64,000 nt of DNA from Phocoena phocoena (Eukaryota > Chordata > Mammalia > Artiodactyla > Phocoenidae): contig NC_089220.1 in assembly GCF_963924675.1 (NCBI RefSeq), forward strand, positions 81,471,168 to 81,535,167. Direction: 5' to 3'. This document shows positions 22,896 through 34,795 of the stretch, piece by piece (within the stretch, counting starts at the first letter, position 1; each line of letters starts with the position of its first letter). The notes under the pieces were generated by a model that was not told the DNA's origin, searched no databases, and saw only the letters and a list, made by a program, of their open reading frames with translations. A program made the position numbers and the translations under genes.

Positions 22896-23479
22896 GAAAA
22901 ACTTGGTTGTGGTTGTGTTTCCATTTCTCAAAAGTGTCCAATTTCAACAGTTCAGTAGAAAAAGGAGTGCAAATTTTCCCATTGATATTCTTGCATTCAA
23001 TACAATAGGTCATGATAGGTACAAGCCAGTTATCCATTTTATATAATAAAATATTTTATGTAAAAATGTTGAAATGAAGCTTATAAACTTTTTCTGAATA
23101 ACTTTCATGGAAGAAAAGTTCTTACCAACAGCTTAGATAAAATCAAGGGTGATAAATCCATGAGGGTAACTGAGAAATTGTGCTGTAAGGTTATATACTT
23201 TACTTAAAAAAATTTTTTTTTGTATCTGACTGCAAGAATAGCACATGCTCATTGGAGGACAATTGGAAATTATTTTTTTTTAATTATTGACATTTTTTAG
23301 TATTATGGTCCCTTTTATCCCCTAGTCAAATATACGTATGTACTACTTCTTATAAAATTTTCTCTCCTTTACGAAAGGTGAGACTATATGGGCAATCAAA
23401 CCCTCCTAGTGCTACCTACCTGTGCCATAGTTAAAGTGAGAGTACTGGACTCAGCTGGCCAGGTCTGTTCCTCTATAGC
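22896..23479. other. unique or old sequence, no gene seen
   Basis: The part near 23210-23300 ('gcacatgctcattggaggac') resembles an old L1 3'-end motif but is too short for a firm call. T-rich tracts lie at about 23211-23222 and 23270-23283. Confidence 0.4.
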
Positions 23480-23489
23480 AGTTTTTTTT

Positions 23490-23815
23490 AATAAGCTTAT
23501 TTATTTTATTTATTTATTTTTGGCAGCACTGGGTCTTTGTTGCTGTGTGCGGGCTTTCTCTAGTTGCGGCACGTGGGCTTATTGCAGTGGCTTCTCTTGT
23601 TGCGGAGTATGGGCTTTCGGTGCACGGGCTTCAGTAGTTGCAGCATGCGGGCTCAGTAGTTATGGCTCACGGGCTCTAGAGTGCAGGCTCAGTAGTTGTG
23701 GCACACAGGCTTTGTTGCTCCGTGGCACGTGGGATCTTCCTGGACCAGGGCTCGAACCTGTGTCCCCTGCATTGGCAGGCGGATTCTTAACCACTGTGCC
23801 ACCAGGGAAGTCCCG
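23490..23815 (-). mobile_element. CHR-type SINE, long form
   Basis: Minus-strand copy starting GGGACTTCCCTGGTGGCAC, with B-box region CAGGTTCGAGCCC, the long body of GTTGTGGC/GGGCTC units and an AATAAATA tail. An 8-bp duplication, agtttttt, sits at 23480-23487 and 23816-23823. The sequence is closer to the long copies at 47.5 and 52.0 kb than to the 205-bp class. Confidence 0.92.
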
Positions 23816-23881
23816 AGTTTTTTGTTTTTGTTTTTGTTTTTATACACTGTTTTGACAAAGCAGAGAAAGGGGTGAAGTTAA

Positions 23882-24441
23882 GAGTTGTAGTAGGCAGAGT
23901 TTTAGGTGGCCCTCAAGATTCCCAGCCCCCGGTATAAACACATCTTCTCCCAGGTATCCAGTCAAACACTAATCCAGGTGCTGCTAAGAAGGAATTTGCA
24001 GATGTAATGAAGGTCGCAAATCAGTTGATCTTAATATAGGGAGATTATCCTTAGTAGGCCTGATCTAATTAGGCAAACCCGTAAAAGGGACAGGGTTCTT
24101 CCTAAAGAAAGAGATTTGAAGCATGAGAAGAAAACCTCTAAGAACTGGGAATAGCACCTGGCTGACAGTTAGCAAGTCAACAGGGATCTCAGTCCTACAA
24201 CTGCAAGGAATAGGATTCAGCCAATAACCTGAATGAGCTCAGAAGCAAATCCTTCTCCACAGCCTCCAGAAGAGAACACAGCCCAGCCAACATCTTGATT
24301 TCAGCCTTCTAAGACCCTAAGCAGAGAAGCCAGTCATTTTGCGCTTGGACTTCTGACCTCCAGAACTGTGAGTTAATACGTGGGTACTGCTTTAAGCTGC
24401 ACTGTTTGTGGTAATTTGTTATATAGCAATAGAAAATGAAT
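23882..24441 (+). mobile_element. old LTR-like repeat
   Basis: Starts 'gtagtaggcagagttttagg', includes 'ttgcagatgtaatgaagg', 'gggagattatccttagtagg' and 'cctccagaagagaacacag', and ends 'ctgacctccagaactgtgag...gtttgtggtaatttgttat'. This order is a common old mammalian LTR-like repeat; the exact family is not certain. No internal retroviral coding region is attached. Confidence 0.65.
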
Positions 24442-24504
24442 GTAAAAGTTCTGTTTGTAAAGGTGTCCAATTTGCTTGGATTAAGGAAAGCAGCTCTTTC
24501 CTCT

Positions 24505-24680
24505 GTATGGCTGCTGCAGTATTCTATTGCATAACTGCACCACCATTTGTTTATCCATTCAGCTGTTGAGGAACATTTGGGTTGTTTCCACTTTGGGGCT
24601 ATTCTGAATAACATTGCTATGAACATTGTGTACACATCTTTTGGGGGACATCTGGTGCTACTTTTGTGTCCAGCACAGGA
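24505..24680 (-). mobile_element. L1 3'-region fragment
   Basis: Antisense L1 pattern: 'ccatttgtttatccattcagc', 'aacatttgggttgtttccac', 'ctattctgaataacattgct', 'atgaacattgtgtacacat'. A non-coding fragment of old L1. Confidence 0.75.
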
Positions 24681-26954
24681 AACATATAGGGAACCATTAA
24701 CTCGGGGATACTTCAGTTTAACATCTTTTGTCCTGTTACTCCATCACCCTGTGTTTGAGTTCTGATCCTTGAGACTCAAGCACCCTGGCATAGAGCAGCA
24801 GCCACCAAGTGCCCTGGCTGGGTCCCTCTGCCTACCTCTTCACCTAATTCCAGGCCATGCTCCATAATGCCTGCTTAGAACTTTTTGGCAATCCTATAAA
24901 TATAAAAAGGTTAAAGATATCCAGAGACCACTGTAACTTACATTCAAACTGGCTAGCCGATAAAAAGGAAGCAAATAAACAGAACAGAAACCGTCTGATC
25001 TCCACACCGTGCTCCTCACCATGGATGCTAATTACAGGACATGCACATACAATGCTCTTAGCAATGCTCTTGAGATCACCAGTTTTCATTGTATTTGCCC
25101 ACCCCTAAACAAACATTAGAAAAGTATTTCATAGTCACAAACGCCATGTCTCATTCACTGACAGGAGAGAATAACAATTTCATAGCCCGTTTTTTTGTTT
25201 TTGTTGTTGTTTTGTACAAACGGTGGAGAAGAATAAGTTTGACCACTTACCTAGAAATTCAGTGAGTCAAGGATATAGAGTAAAAGTCAGGTGTCGGGAA
25301 TTCCCATCAGGTACACTCCACATCAACAGGTGGTCTTTTTCACTTGAAATAAGCCTGGAACCAGAGATACTAGAAATATTGATACATTCCATCACAATGA
25401 ATACTTACCAGTTTTTGCTTAAGCTTAATTTTTCGTCGTTTTTTTTTGGGGGGGAGGAGTTAAATTTTTTAAAATATAGTTGGTCGTTTAATTGAATGTG
25501 ATTTCTGTTTGCCAATGTGAAGAGCCACAGGAGACAAAATGGGAAAGGCGGGGAGACACTGACTGGGGTAACTGCCCTGAGATGCCTCCTTCCAAATTTA
25601 TATTGCCTCAAAACCCTACCTATGTTGATAAAAGGTTATCAAGTTTCAAATATAAACAGGTTTTAGAAATGCTAACTTCAAGAATGGTCATCAGTCATGT
25701 GAGCTAGTGCCTTGAGGTAACCAGAATTGGGGAAAGAGAAGTTGTTTATAGAAACTGGCAGGATGAGATGTATGATTTATTTGAGAATAGAGAGAAATTT
25801 ATCCAGACAGAAGTGGCCTATGCAAGAAGAACATACTAAAAGAAGTACTGGAGAAGAAAAAATTGTCTTTTTAGAGTCCAGCTAATTGTAGAACTGTAGA
25901 ACAAAACTGTAGAACAAGCAGTTTTGACTTAACATCCATTTGGCCTCCTCCCTGATTCTTGAAACCCCAGCTGACTGTGAAGTCCTTTCTTCTATCTGAA
26001 GTCGACAAGCATGGTCACAGCCTCTCAAAACTCCTGCATTATTCCAGCATTCACTCTTCTTCAGTGACTTAGCTCATGCCCCTTCGCCCTTATTGCCTGT
26101 GTGTTCTCATGCTACAGGATACCAGGCTTGCTCCCGTTTATCTGGTACTGGTTCTTTACCCTGAACCTCTGAACCACTTCCCACCCTCAGCCCCTTGAGT
26201 GGTGGCAACAGGATGTTCTTGGCAGGAGAATAATTTTCAGTGGGGGGTCCATGACTGCTTTAGCCCCTCTGATAAATCAGGAACATTCTAATTGAGTGGG
26301 ACTCTGGCACTTCCATATTGTTGGTTAATATGATAAAAATCCAACCACACCCAAGCCCCAGGGAGTGACTGGTTTCTATTTGGGGATGATTCTGTCTCAT
26401 GTTCCTTTGAGCTTACCCTCCCCACATTGCTTATAATGCTTTTAGCATACATAAGATGTGAGTTACAGGTTGTAGAGACTTTATAGCCTAAGGGGCCAAT
26501 GCCATGGTTTTGAGATTGTCCTTTATGCATTGTACAACTGTCTCACAAGTGATTTTAGGACATACTACTCTTTGGTCTGCAGAGTTGGGGAGGGCTGGTG
26601 CATTTAATAATACCTGGGATTCCCAAGGCACTAACCCCTATACTCCACTGGAGCAAGCAACTGCCTCGGGCGTGTAGCTTTTATAAATTTCCCACTAGAG
26701 CCAATGCCAGTATGACTGGATTCAGCCTCACAGAGGGAGGTCAGTAATTGGTAGCACATGGCTGGGATGAAAGGATTCTGGTGTGTGTGTGGGGGGGTGG
26801 GTGTGCGCGGGCGCATCTAGGGGAAAGCAGGTAAGTTTCTCCCCCAAAGTGAGACCTTGGAACCATTTTTCTTAATCTTTCTTTTCTGTCTGCAAGGGCT
26901 TCATAGTTTTCTAAAGGAAAGATCCCACTGAGAGAGTGATATATCATAATGAAA
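24681..26954. other. unique sequence, no gene seen
   Basis: Unique AT-rich DNA. TTTTTG-type low complexity lies near 25186-25215 and a T8-G8 junction near 25440-25455. No recognised repeat or exon. Confidence 0.45.
26791..26823 (+). repeat. G-quadruplex-type motif after a GT tract
   Basis: Following (GT)5, the G runs at 26791-26797, 26799-26801, 26809-26811 and 26820-26823 satisfy the usual G3+N1-7 rule when the first run is split. The sequence GGGTGTGCGCGGGCGC within it is also CpG-containing, unlike its AT-rich surroundings. Confidence 0.65.
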
Positions 26955-27095
26955 AGGGCAAGTCTCATTTCTAATCCCCCTCTATCCCCAAATAACTTTG
27001 TGACCTTGAGCTAATAACTTAATTCCTTCGTCTGTAAAACAGGAAAGTCCCTCCTAGACCACGTGTTCTCATAAAGATTTGTAGCTCTATGATCT
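26955..27095 (+). mobile_element. MIR SINE (ancient)
   Basis: 'gtctcatttctaatccccct', 'aactttgtgaccttgagcta', 'taacttaattccttcgtctg' and 'taaaacaggaaag' match the MIR core in order; the 3' part is lost. Confidence 0.75.
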
Positions 27096-30000
27096 ATCTA
27101 TCTCCCATATATGCCTAAATATATGACAAACCTAAGAAAACTCCCTTTTGGCCACTTTTAGGGGTGTGGACAAATAAGTCAATGTCTACTCAAAATCTTA
27201 ACTACTTAGTAATGCATACATATTTAAAATCATATTTATAAAATAATATATTGATTTTTAAATACTAATATTTGTCCACTATCACTTCATGAAACAAAAT
27301 TATTCCTCACCAATGTTATTTTGTGACTAATCCAACAGTTTTCCAAACACAGAATTGTTAGTTCCTTCTAAGTTTCTGAGAACTAACACTCATTGAATTC
27401 ATGTACAATGCTGTCTCCAGAAATGATATACCAAGGTCATTTTCTCATTTCCTATAGGTGCATATTTATAATCTCCATAACATATCGCTCACTGAATTTG
27501 TATTTTTGTGTGTTCTCTAAAAGATCTATTTAGAAACACATGTAACACTTGCATTTCAGGGCTAATAACTTCAAGAGCAATTACTAGACCAGTGATAAAT
27601 TTCCTCTTTTTTTTCTTAACCAGTTCTGGTAGATGACCTCCATAAGCCTCCGAAACAGGCATTAACTTAGACCATTTCACCCCGATGCATCTTCCCCTAA
27701 CAGTAATTTGTTGTTCCAAAATCAGATATTGAGCAGGCACCAGAGGATGACTTCATTAGGATGTGTATTGAAGGTGACTTCCTTCTCTCTGGGAAATAAT
27801 TTTGGAGACAAAAAATTTACCTTTTATGGGGGCAAATGGGGGTATATATAAAGCCGTTAGTTCAAATTAGTTCCAGAATTTTAGAAGTAGCTTATGCTTT
27901 GCTTTTCTTTCTTCATTTGGCTTTGGAACCCAAGGTCACAACACTCTAAGTAGAAGATTTTCTTTAAAATTTAAGGAAGGATCAGAATTTAATATATATG
28001 CTTAACCAACAAGGCTCACTCTGAACCGCAAGAAAACTAAAAGGAAGCCCTTTAAAAAATAACCACCCCACTGGTTTATCACATGCAGCCCAAAACTGAC
28101 CAAGAAGATAGAAAAAGAAAAGTTCACACACAGCGCTTTATGCTTTTTCAGTTTTTCTTCTAAGGTCAAATTTCCAACAACAACCTGGACTTTGTCTTTC
28201 TCTTTTGACTTTGCCCTTTTCATGGAAGGGGGAAAATGCTGGTGCCTCTCTGTGACAGTTGCTGGTAGCTGCTACCTTCAGTTTGCTCTCCTGGTCACAC
28301 AAGAGGGTGTTGCTACTCCCAAGCGGCCCTCCCCAAGATACTAGGGCACGCCTGCCAGGAGCTGACTATGGAAACTTTTTTTTCGATCAGGCAGGAAATG
28401 AAAAGAAACCTGTCCCTCCGTTTAGCTCAAAATAAGAATGAGTGTATATAGAAGAGTCCCAGAAAAAAAGGCAAGAAAAATAAACTCAGCTCTCCACCAC
28501 CAACACCCTTTTTTTTTTTTTGTCCCCAACAGAAACCTACAGGCAAGCTGTTCTCAGTGAATGTTAAATATCCAAAATTCTGGGAGGGAAGTGTTGCATG
28601 ATTAAAGCAAAAAAAAAAAAAAAAACACACACACAATAACAACAAAAAATAGGAGCAAAGCTGTTGTGATCTCTCGAACTCTGTTTCGTTGTCCAAACTT
28701 CTTCATCTACCTCAGCTGGGGCGGGACGGGTGGGAATGGGAAGAACTAAGAGGTTTGGCTTCAACCATAAATAAGTCAGTTCTCAAGAGACTGAGAGTCA
28801 CCTTATTAGAGCCTAACTCTTATTTCCATGCGAATGGAAAGCTCAGTCTGAGGGAAGTGTATCCTCAGGCAGACAGTCACTGGGATTCCTTCTTCCTAAG
28901 CCTTGGGAGTCCCAGGGGAAATCCCATTGATCGGATGCCCCGCCCCCATCTGAGACTGGCTGCTTGATTTCAACTGGCCTCTGTTCCCTGTTTCAGGAAA
29001 AAAAAAAAAAAAAAGGGGGAAACATTTCCTAGTATCCTTATTAGGAGAATTTTCAATAGAATTGTTTAAGGAGAGGGTTAATACTGATTTGGTGTTCAAG
29101 ATGGCCAACTCCACCTCCATATGAAAATCTGAAAATAATTCTGATAAAAAGAGCAACTCTGCTTGTGAGCAAACCAGATGGCTACACACCCCTTCATCGA
29201 GTCTGTGAGTTTTCGCATTACCACTTTGGAAGTTTCTCCCCAGGAAAACACATGCACAGGAGACTTTTTGACTGAGTTTGGAATCTGTTTTAAAACAAAG
29301 TCCATCCACACTAACCCCTAGGTCTGCCCAACATAATTGCCTGTTTCATTTTCTTCAGGACATTTTCTCTAGCAGATTGACTACCCTTCTGGATAACTAA
29401 ATATATCACTTATGGTCAACAAAGTGAAAACATTGAGGCTTCTTGGTGGAGAGTTCAGACCAAAACTTGGTATTTGCCTGAATTCTCTGGATCCACGCAG
29501 TATTTTGGGGCTGGGTGTGCTCTGGAGGGTTGAAGCGCTCATATTGGGAAAAGGTCTCAGATTCTCCTTCAAGGTTTATTTATGGAGCTGCTCATTAAAG
29601 CATAAGTAGAAAGAACCTCGGAGGCCACCTACTAAGGGAAGCTTCTGGTTTCATCGGGAAGTGGGGATTGAACACTTCATAATCCTACACAATCCCACTT
29701 CCCCTAAGTAGTTGTCATATCCCAGAGAGATATGATCGTTAAAGTCCAATCTTGGAACTGACAAGAGTTGGTGTGAGGGTGGGTATCCATTGCCCAACAT
29801 ACTGTGTTGAGTGCATTAAAAATTTAGCATCTTGGCAAATGTAGAATTACTGACAAGAGCTTGAATTGACCAAAATGAACATTAGTATGGACTAAACTAT
29901 TCTTTATGTGGTCATGGAGTTCTCAGCATGGGGTGAAAAGTCCATGAATAGATTTCAGAGTGGTGGTCCTCCTAAGAATGCTGTGGAAAAAAGTTGGCAT

Positions 30001-30183
30001 CTGCATATGTGCCTTTTAGAGGGAGGGTTCATAGATTTTTTTCATATTCTCAAAAGGGCACCTGATAAAAACTGTTAAGAACCGGAAGCATTAGTCTAGA
30101 TTTATAAGCACTGTACATTAAGTAACATACTATACCCTCATGACCTGGTTTTAGCAATTCAGTCTTTGAAATGAATTTATTAC
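27096..30183. other. longest mostly unique stretch, no gene seen
   Basis: About 3 kb without a clear transposon. It holds an A run with CA tail (28609-28637), a T run (about 28509-28521), an A run (28999-29015) and two GC-box-like motifs (separate entry). Open frames on both strands reach 137 codons (28896-29309, minus) but cross homopolymer tracts and match nothing that I know. Confidence 0.45.
28716..28950. promoter_or_regulatory. pair of GC-box-like motifs in unique DNA
   Basis: ggggcgggac at about 28718-28727 and its mirror ccccgccccc at about 28937-28946 fit the Sp1/KLF GC box. No CpG island, TATA box or downstream gene is visible, so promoter function is not supported; this is a motif observation only. 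Confidence 0.25.
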
Positions 30184-30265
30184 CCTCTCTCCAAATCCTG
30201 ATTCTACCACTTACAACCATGTGCTATAGTTCAAGTAATTTAGCTTCCAACTGTGTGAGATCTTG
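30184..30265 (+). mobile_element. MIR fragment, weak
   Basis: 'aatcctgattctaccactta' followed by 'caagtaatttagcttcc' resembles the central MIR core. Short and diverged. Confidence 0.4.
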
Positions 30266-30726
30266 ATAAGCAGATTTTCTTAGTCTTTTTTTTAAAAAAT
30301 CTCTCCTTAATAATATCATATTATTAACTACTAATGAGAATAAGATACATCTTGTGAAACAACTTTGAAAAGAAATGAATGCCAGTGATAGAGTTTGGTA
30401 CCCTTCTCACTAGTTCTAATTTAACCTTAATCATGAACTATAATCTGGCTCATGAAAGGTCTAATCTTGTTTAGCATCAAAGCACTCTCAAATTTTGTAT
30501 TATATGTGAAAACAAAGTTAAAAAAAAAAGTGTTAGTTACCCATTCTACCTGTTAGTTATAATCAAAGAGACCCACTATATGGTTAAGATGTTTTTTAAA
30601 ACTCTGGATTTAAATAAAACATCAGCATTTTCTCAAGTTTATCACTTGGTCACTGCTTAATTCAATTTTAACTTCTCTATCGTAGCATACTGGCATAACA
30701 AAATTTTCACAGAAGCCTCTCAAATA

Positions 30727-31175
30727 TTTTATTTTTTAAGAACAGCTTAATTGAGATATAATTCACATACCTTAAAATCCACCATTTTAAAGTGTACAGG
30801 TCAGTGGGGTTTCTTTTAGTATATTCACAAGGTTATGCAACCATCACAGCTATCTAATTTTAGAACATTTTAGTCACCTCAAAAAGAAACCTCATATCCA
30901 TTAGCAATTGCTCTCTACCCCACCCCCTCCTCCAGCCCCTGGCAACCACTAAATTACTTTCTGTTTCTATTGATTTGCCTATTCTGAACATTTCTTGTAA
31001 GTGGAATCATACAATATGTGGCCTTTGGTGTCTGGCTTTTTTTTTACTTAGCATAATGTTTTCAGGGTTCATCCATGATGTAGCATCTGTCAGTACTTCA
31101 TTCTTAGAGGCTGGCCTTTCAGTATTTTAAATGAGGCGTGTTTGGGGTTTTGGCTATTACTAAGTATTTATAGTA
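30727..31175 (-). mobile_element. L1M-type LINE 3' end, minus strand
   Basis: The T-rich left edge is the poly(A). Then come 'cagcttaattgagatataat', 'aatccaccattttaaagtg', 'gttatgcaaccatcacagc', 'cctggcaaccactaaat' and 'gtaagtggaatcatacaat'. This is the standard antisense 3' region of old mammalian L1; the right end is eroded. Confidence 0.9.
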
Positions 31176-31934
31176 TTATAGTGATGTCTATCAGATGTCA
31201 TTTTGTTGGACGGGTCCTGTGACCCAATGACTAGCACGGTATAGGAGTAAGAGGTATAGGCATGGTGCCACACCCATCCTAGAGGGGCCCAGAAAGAGCC
31301 CTAAGCCATGGGATTCCCCTCACAGACTAGCAGAGAGCTGAAGCCAGTCAGGTGAGAAGAGAATAGTCACTGGGGGACTTTTTAGGGCTTCGAGACATGG
31401 CTCTTGGTCCTTCCACCTGTTTTATTTCCTTCAAGTGTGCTACCCAAAATTCCAGTGTTCAAACATGTTCAGAGGACACAAAACATTGAGAACCTCTATT
31501 TTATTTACCCTGGTTTTCTCTGCTTGGCTAGGTGGAAATTGCCATCAACATACACTGAATCCTTTTTGGGGTGAAAACAGAATGTTCTTGATTTGGCTTA
31601 ATATGAGGTTTGCTTATCTTTTAGCAGAAGGTCATGCTTTGCTGGGTCATGACCGCATGTGGTCCATTTGTCTAGCTTTTGCTTTCTTTCTCCACAGGCA
31701 GAGGAGGAACAATCTATACAGTGCTGTGATGCCACTGAAACCATATAAGGGCTGCCTTCCTTTCTCCCTATCACAAAGAGATCCTTTTCCACTTAATTCT
31801 GTTTAAACACCACACCACCCCCTTCTCTTCCTTATAATGCATATGCCAGTTATAAGAGTTTCAATTGATTTACTTGGAGCCAGGTGTGATTTTGACTACA
31901 ATTACAGGATTCTTGCCTATTTTAAGCACAGTCC
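31176..31934. other. unique sequence, no gene seen
   Basis: A 123-codon plus frame (31435-31806) has no recognisable domain. A 27-nt splice-like interval (acceptor-like ttcccctcacag, donor-like cag/gtgaga, 31325-31351) was seen and rejected as an exon. Confidence 0.45.
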
Positions 31935-32114
31935 TAGAGTAATGATTGCCATATGATCCATCTGATCACAGAGAAAGCTTATTAAAAATGCAGATTTCCT
32001 TGGTTTGATTCTGAGTAGGTAAACCTGGAGTGGAGCCCAGAAATTTGCATTTTAAGTAAGCGCAATTTTCCTGTGTCGATGCAGGAGATTCATTAAGAGT
32101 CTGAGAAATACTGC
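31935..32114 (+). mobile_element. MER5-type hAT element
   Basis: MER5 order is visible: 'cttattaaaaatgcagattt', 'gattctgagtaggtaaacctgg', 'cccagaaatttgcatttta', then 'gtctgagaaatactg'. A non-autonomous, non-coding DNA-transposon fossil; the ends are eroded and I could not fix its 8-bp duplication. Confidence 0.75.
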
Positions 32115-33086
32115 CCTACTGGTTTGTTCATAAACTGCCTCACACACTATTTCAAAAATGTCTCTCTTGAATGTTTATGTATTCTATGAAACAAAAAAGT
32201 TGGGGAGGAAGACACAAATATTAATTTTGTTATTGCATCTCACTTAGTATGCCCTTCTGATGCCAGTTTTATCCATGTCTTTCTCCATCCACCGTGTGAA
32301 ATAATGGTTATGTTGCTGTTGCTTGAAGGGAAGATGGAATAAGGCCCTAGAGAGAGAAACCTAGTTCAGGAGCAGGAAAAGAAGGAAAGGCAAATTAGTG
32401 TGCTTGTACTTTGAGAAAATTGACTGGTGCACTGAGGAAATGCTCTCTGGTATTTCTGTTTTGAGGAAATAAATGTTATTTGTGGCAGGGAAATGCTTTT
32501 AGAGTGGGCACTGTTTGTGCAATAAGGACTATTTCCTTTTAGACTTTTGCAGAAAGCATTTTCAGAATACAAACTTAGAGTATGAAATGGAATATTCTAC
32601 ACCAATATTCCCATTCCTAACCTTGCTAGCCCTTGATCTTTGGCCTTTGGTTCCTTCTTCAAATCAAATCTTCTCTCTTGCCCGTTGAGGAATTTTGAAC
32701 AATATACCCACTATGGAACTCACGGCAGGTTTTGGCAACAGGTTTAAGGCACCTGGTGATAGAAACCTGACATCATCTTGCATGTTCACACATCACTATT
32801 AATTTTGTTTAAAGCTAAGGGAATGCACATAACTGTCAACCAACATTTCCTACCTGAGTCTAAAGCATTCCTTTTTCATCAAAAGACTATTCGTCCAAAT
32901 GTAATAACCATTAATTGTCAAAGGTTTTTGAGAATATTTCTCTCCCAGAAGTTTTCTCTGGTTAAGGGAAAGCAGTATTTCCATATCTTATTTTGGGCTG
33001 TATCTTGAGTACCTAGCACTAAGTTCTATCTGCTGTCAAAATTCTAATTCCTAATTGAAACTGTAGAATATATGAGTGCACAAGGC
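32115..33086. other. unique sequence, no gene seen
   Basis: AT-rich, non-repetitive by eye. Frames of 68-76 codons are not recognisable. Confidence 0.45.
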
Positions 33087-33101
33087 AAAAGGCATGGAGA
33101 C

Positions 33102-33217
33102 TGGGCTTCCCTGGTGGCGCAATGGTTGAGAGTCTGCCTGCCGATGCAGGGGACATGGGTTCGTGCCCCAGTCTGGGAAGATCCCACATGCCGTGGAGCG
33201 GCTAAAAAAAAAAAAAA
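33102..33217 (+). mobile_element. CHR-2-type SINE, ultra-short variant
   Basis: Starts GGGCTTCCCTGGTGGCGCAA at 33103 and follows the short CHR form closely to ...CCGTGGAGCGGCT (33203), then goes straight into a run of about 18 A. About 90 bases of the usual 3' half are missing. A perfect 15-bp duplication, aaaaggcatggagac, at 33087-33101 and 33218-33232 shows that it inserted already short. Confidence 0.95.
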
Positions 33218-33232
33218 AAAAGGCATGGAGAC

Positions 33233-33810
33233 AGTATGTGAACAAGAGGCAGAAATATATCTAAGGCTAGAGACTTGACTAAGCCTGGTTCAGCAAGTCC
33301 AGAAGAAAACATAAATCAAAGGTCAGACTTAGCAGAGAGACAGGAACTAAACAAGGAAGCAGAAATCAGATTTTGTAAATATATGGGAAAACAAAAAGCT
33401 AACAAGGGCAAAGTAGAGGGAAATTCAATACTTAGGAGACCACTCAGGTAAGTGGTCAATAACCAGGAGATCTGCCTGCCCAGAAGGCTAAGGCAGCCCA
33501 GTGTCAAAACAAATGGGGAGCATCAAATGCAAAAAAAAAAAAAAAAATGCATTCTGAACAGTGAGAAGCTGTCCTGGTCCAAAGTTTCTTAGGCATTTTC
33601 TATCAAGACTGAACCAAGCATGTCACCTGGGAAGTTAACAGAAAGGAAGACATATGATTGGGAAATAAGAACAGATCATATCCTTAAAGCTAGTACTTAT
33701 AAATTCAAATGTGGATGACAGGGTGAGAAGTGATGTGGAAATGGAAAGCAAAAATTATAAAAGATTCCAGTCAGGCATCATGTTCTTAGAGAAGCAATCC
33801 TGGAATTCCC
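33233..33810. other. unique sequence with an A run
   Basis: Poly(A) at about 33532-33547 without a recognised element body upstream. Otherwise unique DNA. Confidence 0.45.
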
Positions 33811-33814
33811 TGCC

Positions 33815-34010
33815 TGGGTCGGGGGGGCCCCTCCTGCTGCTCTCAGAGCCTCCTTTTTTTTTTAACCTACTCTGGCATCTACCACACCCTGTGGTGATGG
33901 TCCATCTCCCCATCCAGGCTACAACCACCTTGAAGGTAGGTCTTATGGTTTAATTATCTTTATATACCCTGTACATAGCAGTTTTGCAATAAATGTTTAT
34001 CAAATGTCAA
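33815..34010 (+). mobile_element. L2 LINE 3' end
   Basis: 'ctactctggcatctaccac', 'aaccaccttgaaggtagg', 'ataccctgtacatagcag' and 'aataaatgtttatcaaatg' are the L2 3' terminal order. A non-coding fragment. Confidence 0.7.
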
Positions 34011-34153
34011 TAATTACCTTTGCCTTATCACACCACAAGTTCCTTCTAGACAGGAAATGCACCTTTATGACACTTCGTAGGCACAGTATTTTAGTTGATA
34101 AAGAAGATGAACCTTTCATCTATTGGCCTTTACTCTCTTAAAACTCATTCAAG

Positions 34154-34289
34154 GGAATTCCCTGGTGGTCCAGTGGTTAGGGCTCTGTGCTTCCACTGCA
34201 GAGGGCACAGGTTTGATCCCTGGTCAGGGAACTAAGATTCTGCATGCTGCACAGCATGGCCAATAAATAAATAAATAAATAAATAAAAT
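34154..34289 (+). mobile_element. Bov-tA/CHR-1-like tRNA SINE
   Basis: Monomeric unit GGGAATTCCCTGGTGGTCC with A-box region tggtccagtgg and B-box region ggtttgatccc, ending 'cagcatggcc' plus (AATA)n. About 110 bp of body; it lacks the long GTTGTGGC-rich region of the CHR copies. It is the best local reference for the truncated copy at 20705. No clear target duplication. Confidence 0.92.
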
Positions 34290-34555
34290 AAAAGGCTGGC
34301 CTGAAACCCATTGGGGAATTTGGACTTTTTTAAAAAAAATAATAAAACTAATTCAAGTAGTATTTCATAGACAGGTACTCTACGGTCACAGCAAAGAACC
34401 CCTCCTACTCCTACAAGAAGCATATTCGTCTTACTGACTATTTTGTAGAAAGTGCTTGACTGAGTTAGTGGCTAAGTTTCAAGAGCCTGAGTCTTTTGAA
34501 CACATTCCTGTCAACACTGTTTTCTATAAGGGCCCTTGATCATTTTTCAGAGAAG

Positions 34556-34795
34556 CAGTATCACGTAGTGTTTAAGAACACAGGCTCAAGAGACAGACTG
34601 CCAGAGTTGTATTCCAGCTCCTCCACTTATTATCTGGTGACCTAGGACAAATTATGTAATCTTTCTTTGCCTCAGTTTTGCCATTGGTAAAATGAGGATA
34701 AAGGTTGTTATAAGAATTAACTACATTACTGATAATTTTTTTCAAGTATTTAAAACAGTGTCTGGCATGTAGTAAGCTGTATAAATTATGTAAAA
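34556..34795 (+). mobile_element. MIR SINE, nearly full length
   Basis: The best-preserved MIR in the window: 'cacgtagtgtttaagaacac', 'ctgccagagttgtattcc', 'ctggtgacctaggacaaatt', 'ctttgcctcagttttgcc', 'gtaaaatgaggataaaggtt', and the tail 'gtgtctggcatgtagtaagc'. Confidence 0.92.

Noticed and set aside
23388..23855. 155-codon plus-strand frame rich in cysteine and glycine
   Set aside because: It is antisense read-through of the CHR SINE at 23490-23815; similar frames recur at every minus-strand SINE here.
28427..28764. Minus-strand frames with phenylalanine runs
   Set aside because: They translate poly(A)/poly(T) tracts at 28509-28521 and 28609-28625; not proteins.
31325..31351. 27-nt exon-like interval between acceptor-like ttcccctcacag and donor-like gtgaga
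   Set aside because: Too short, no branch point or partner exons recognised. Such pairs occur often by chance.
31435..31806. 123-codon plus-strand frame
   Set aside because: No recognised domain, no start context or neighbours that support a gene.
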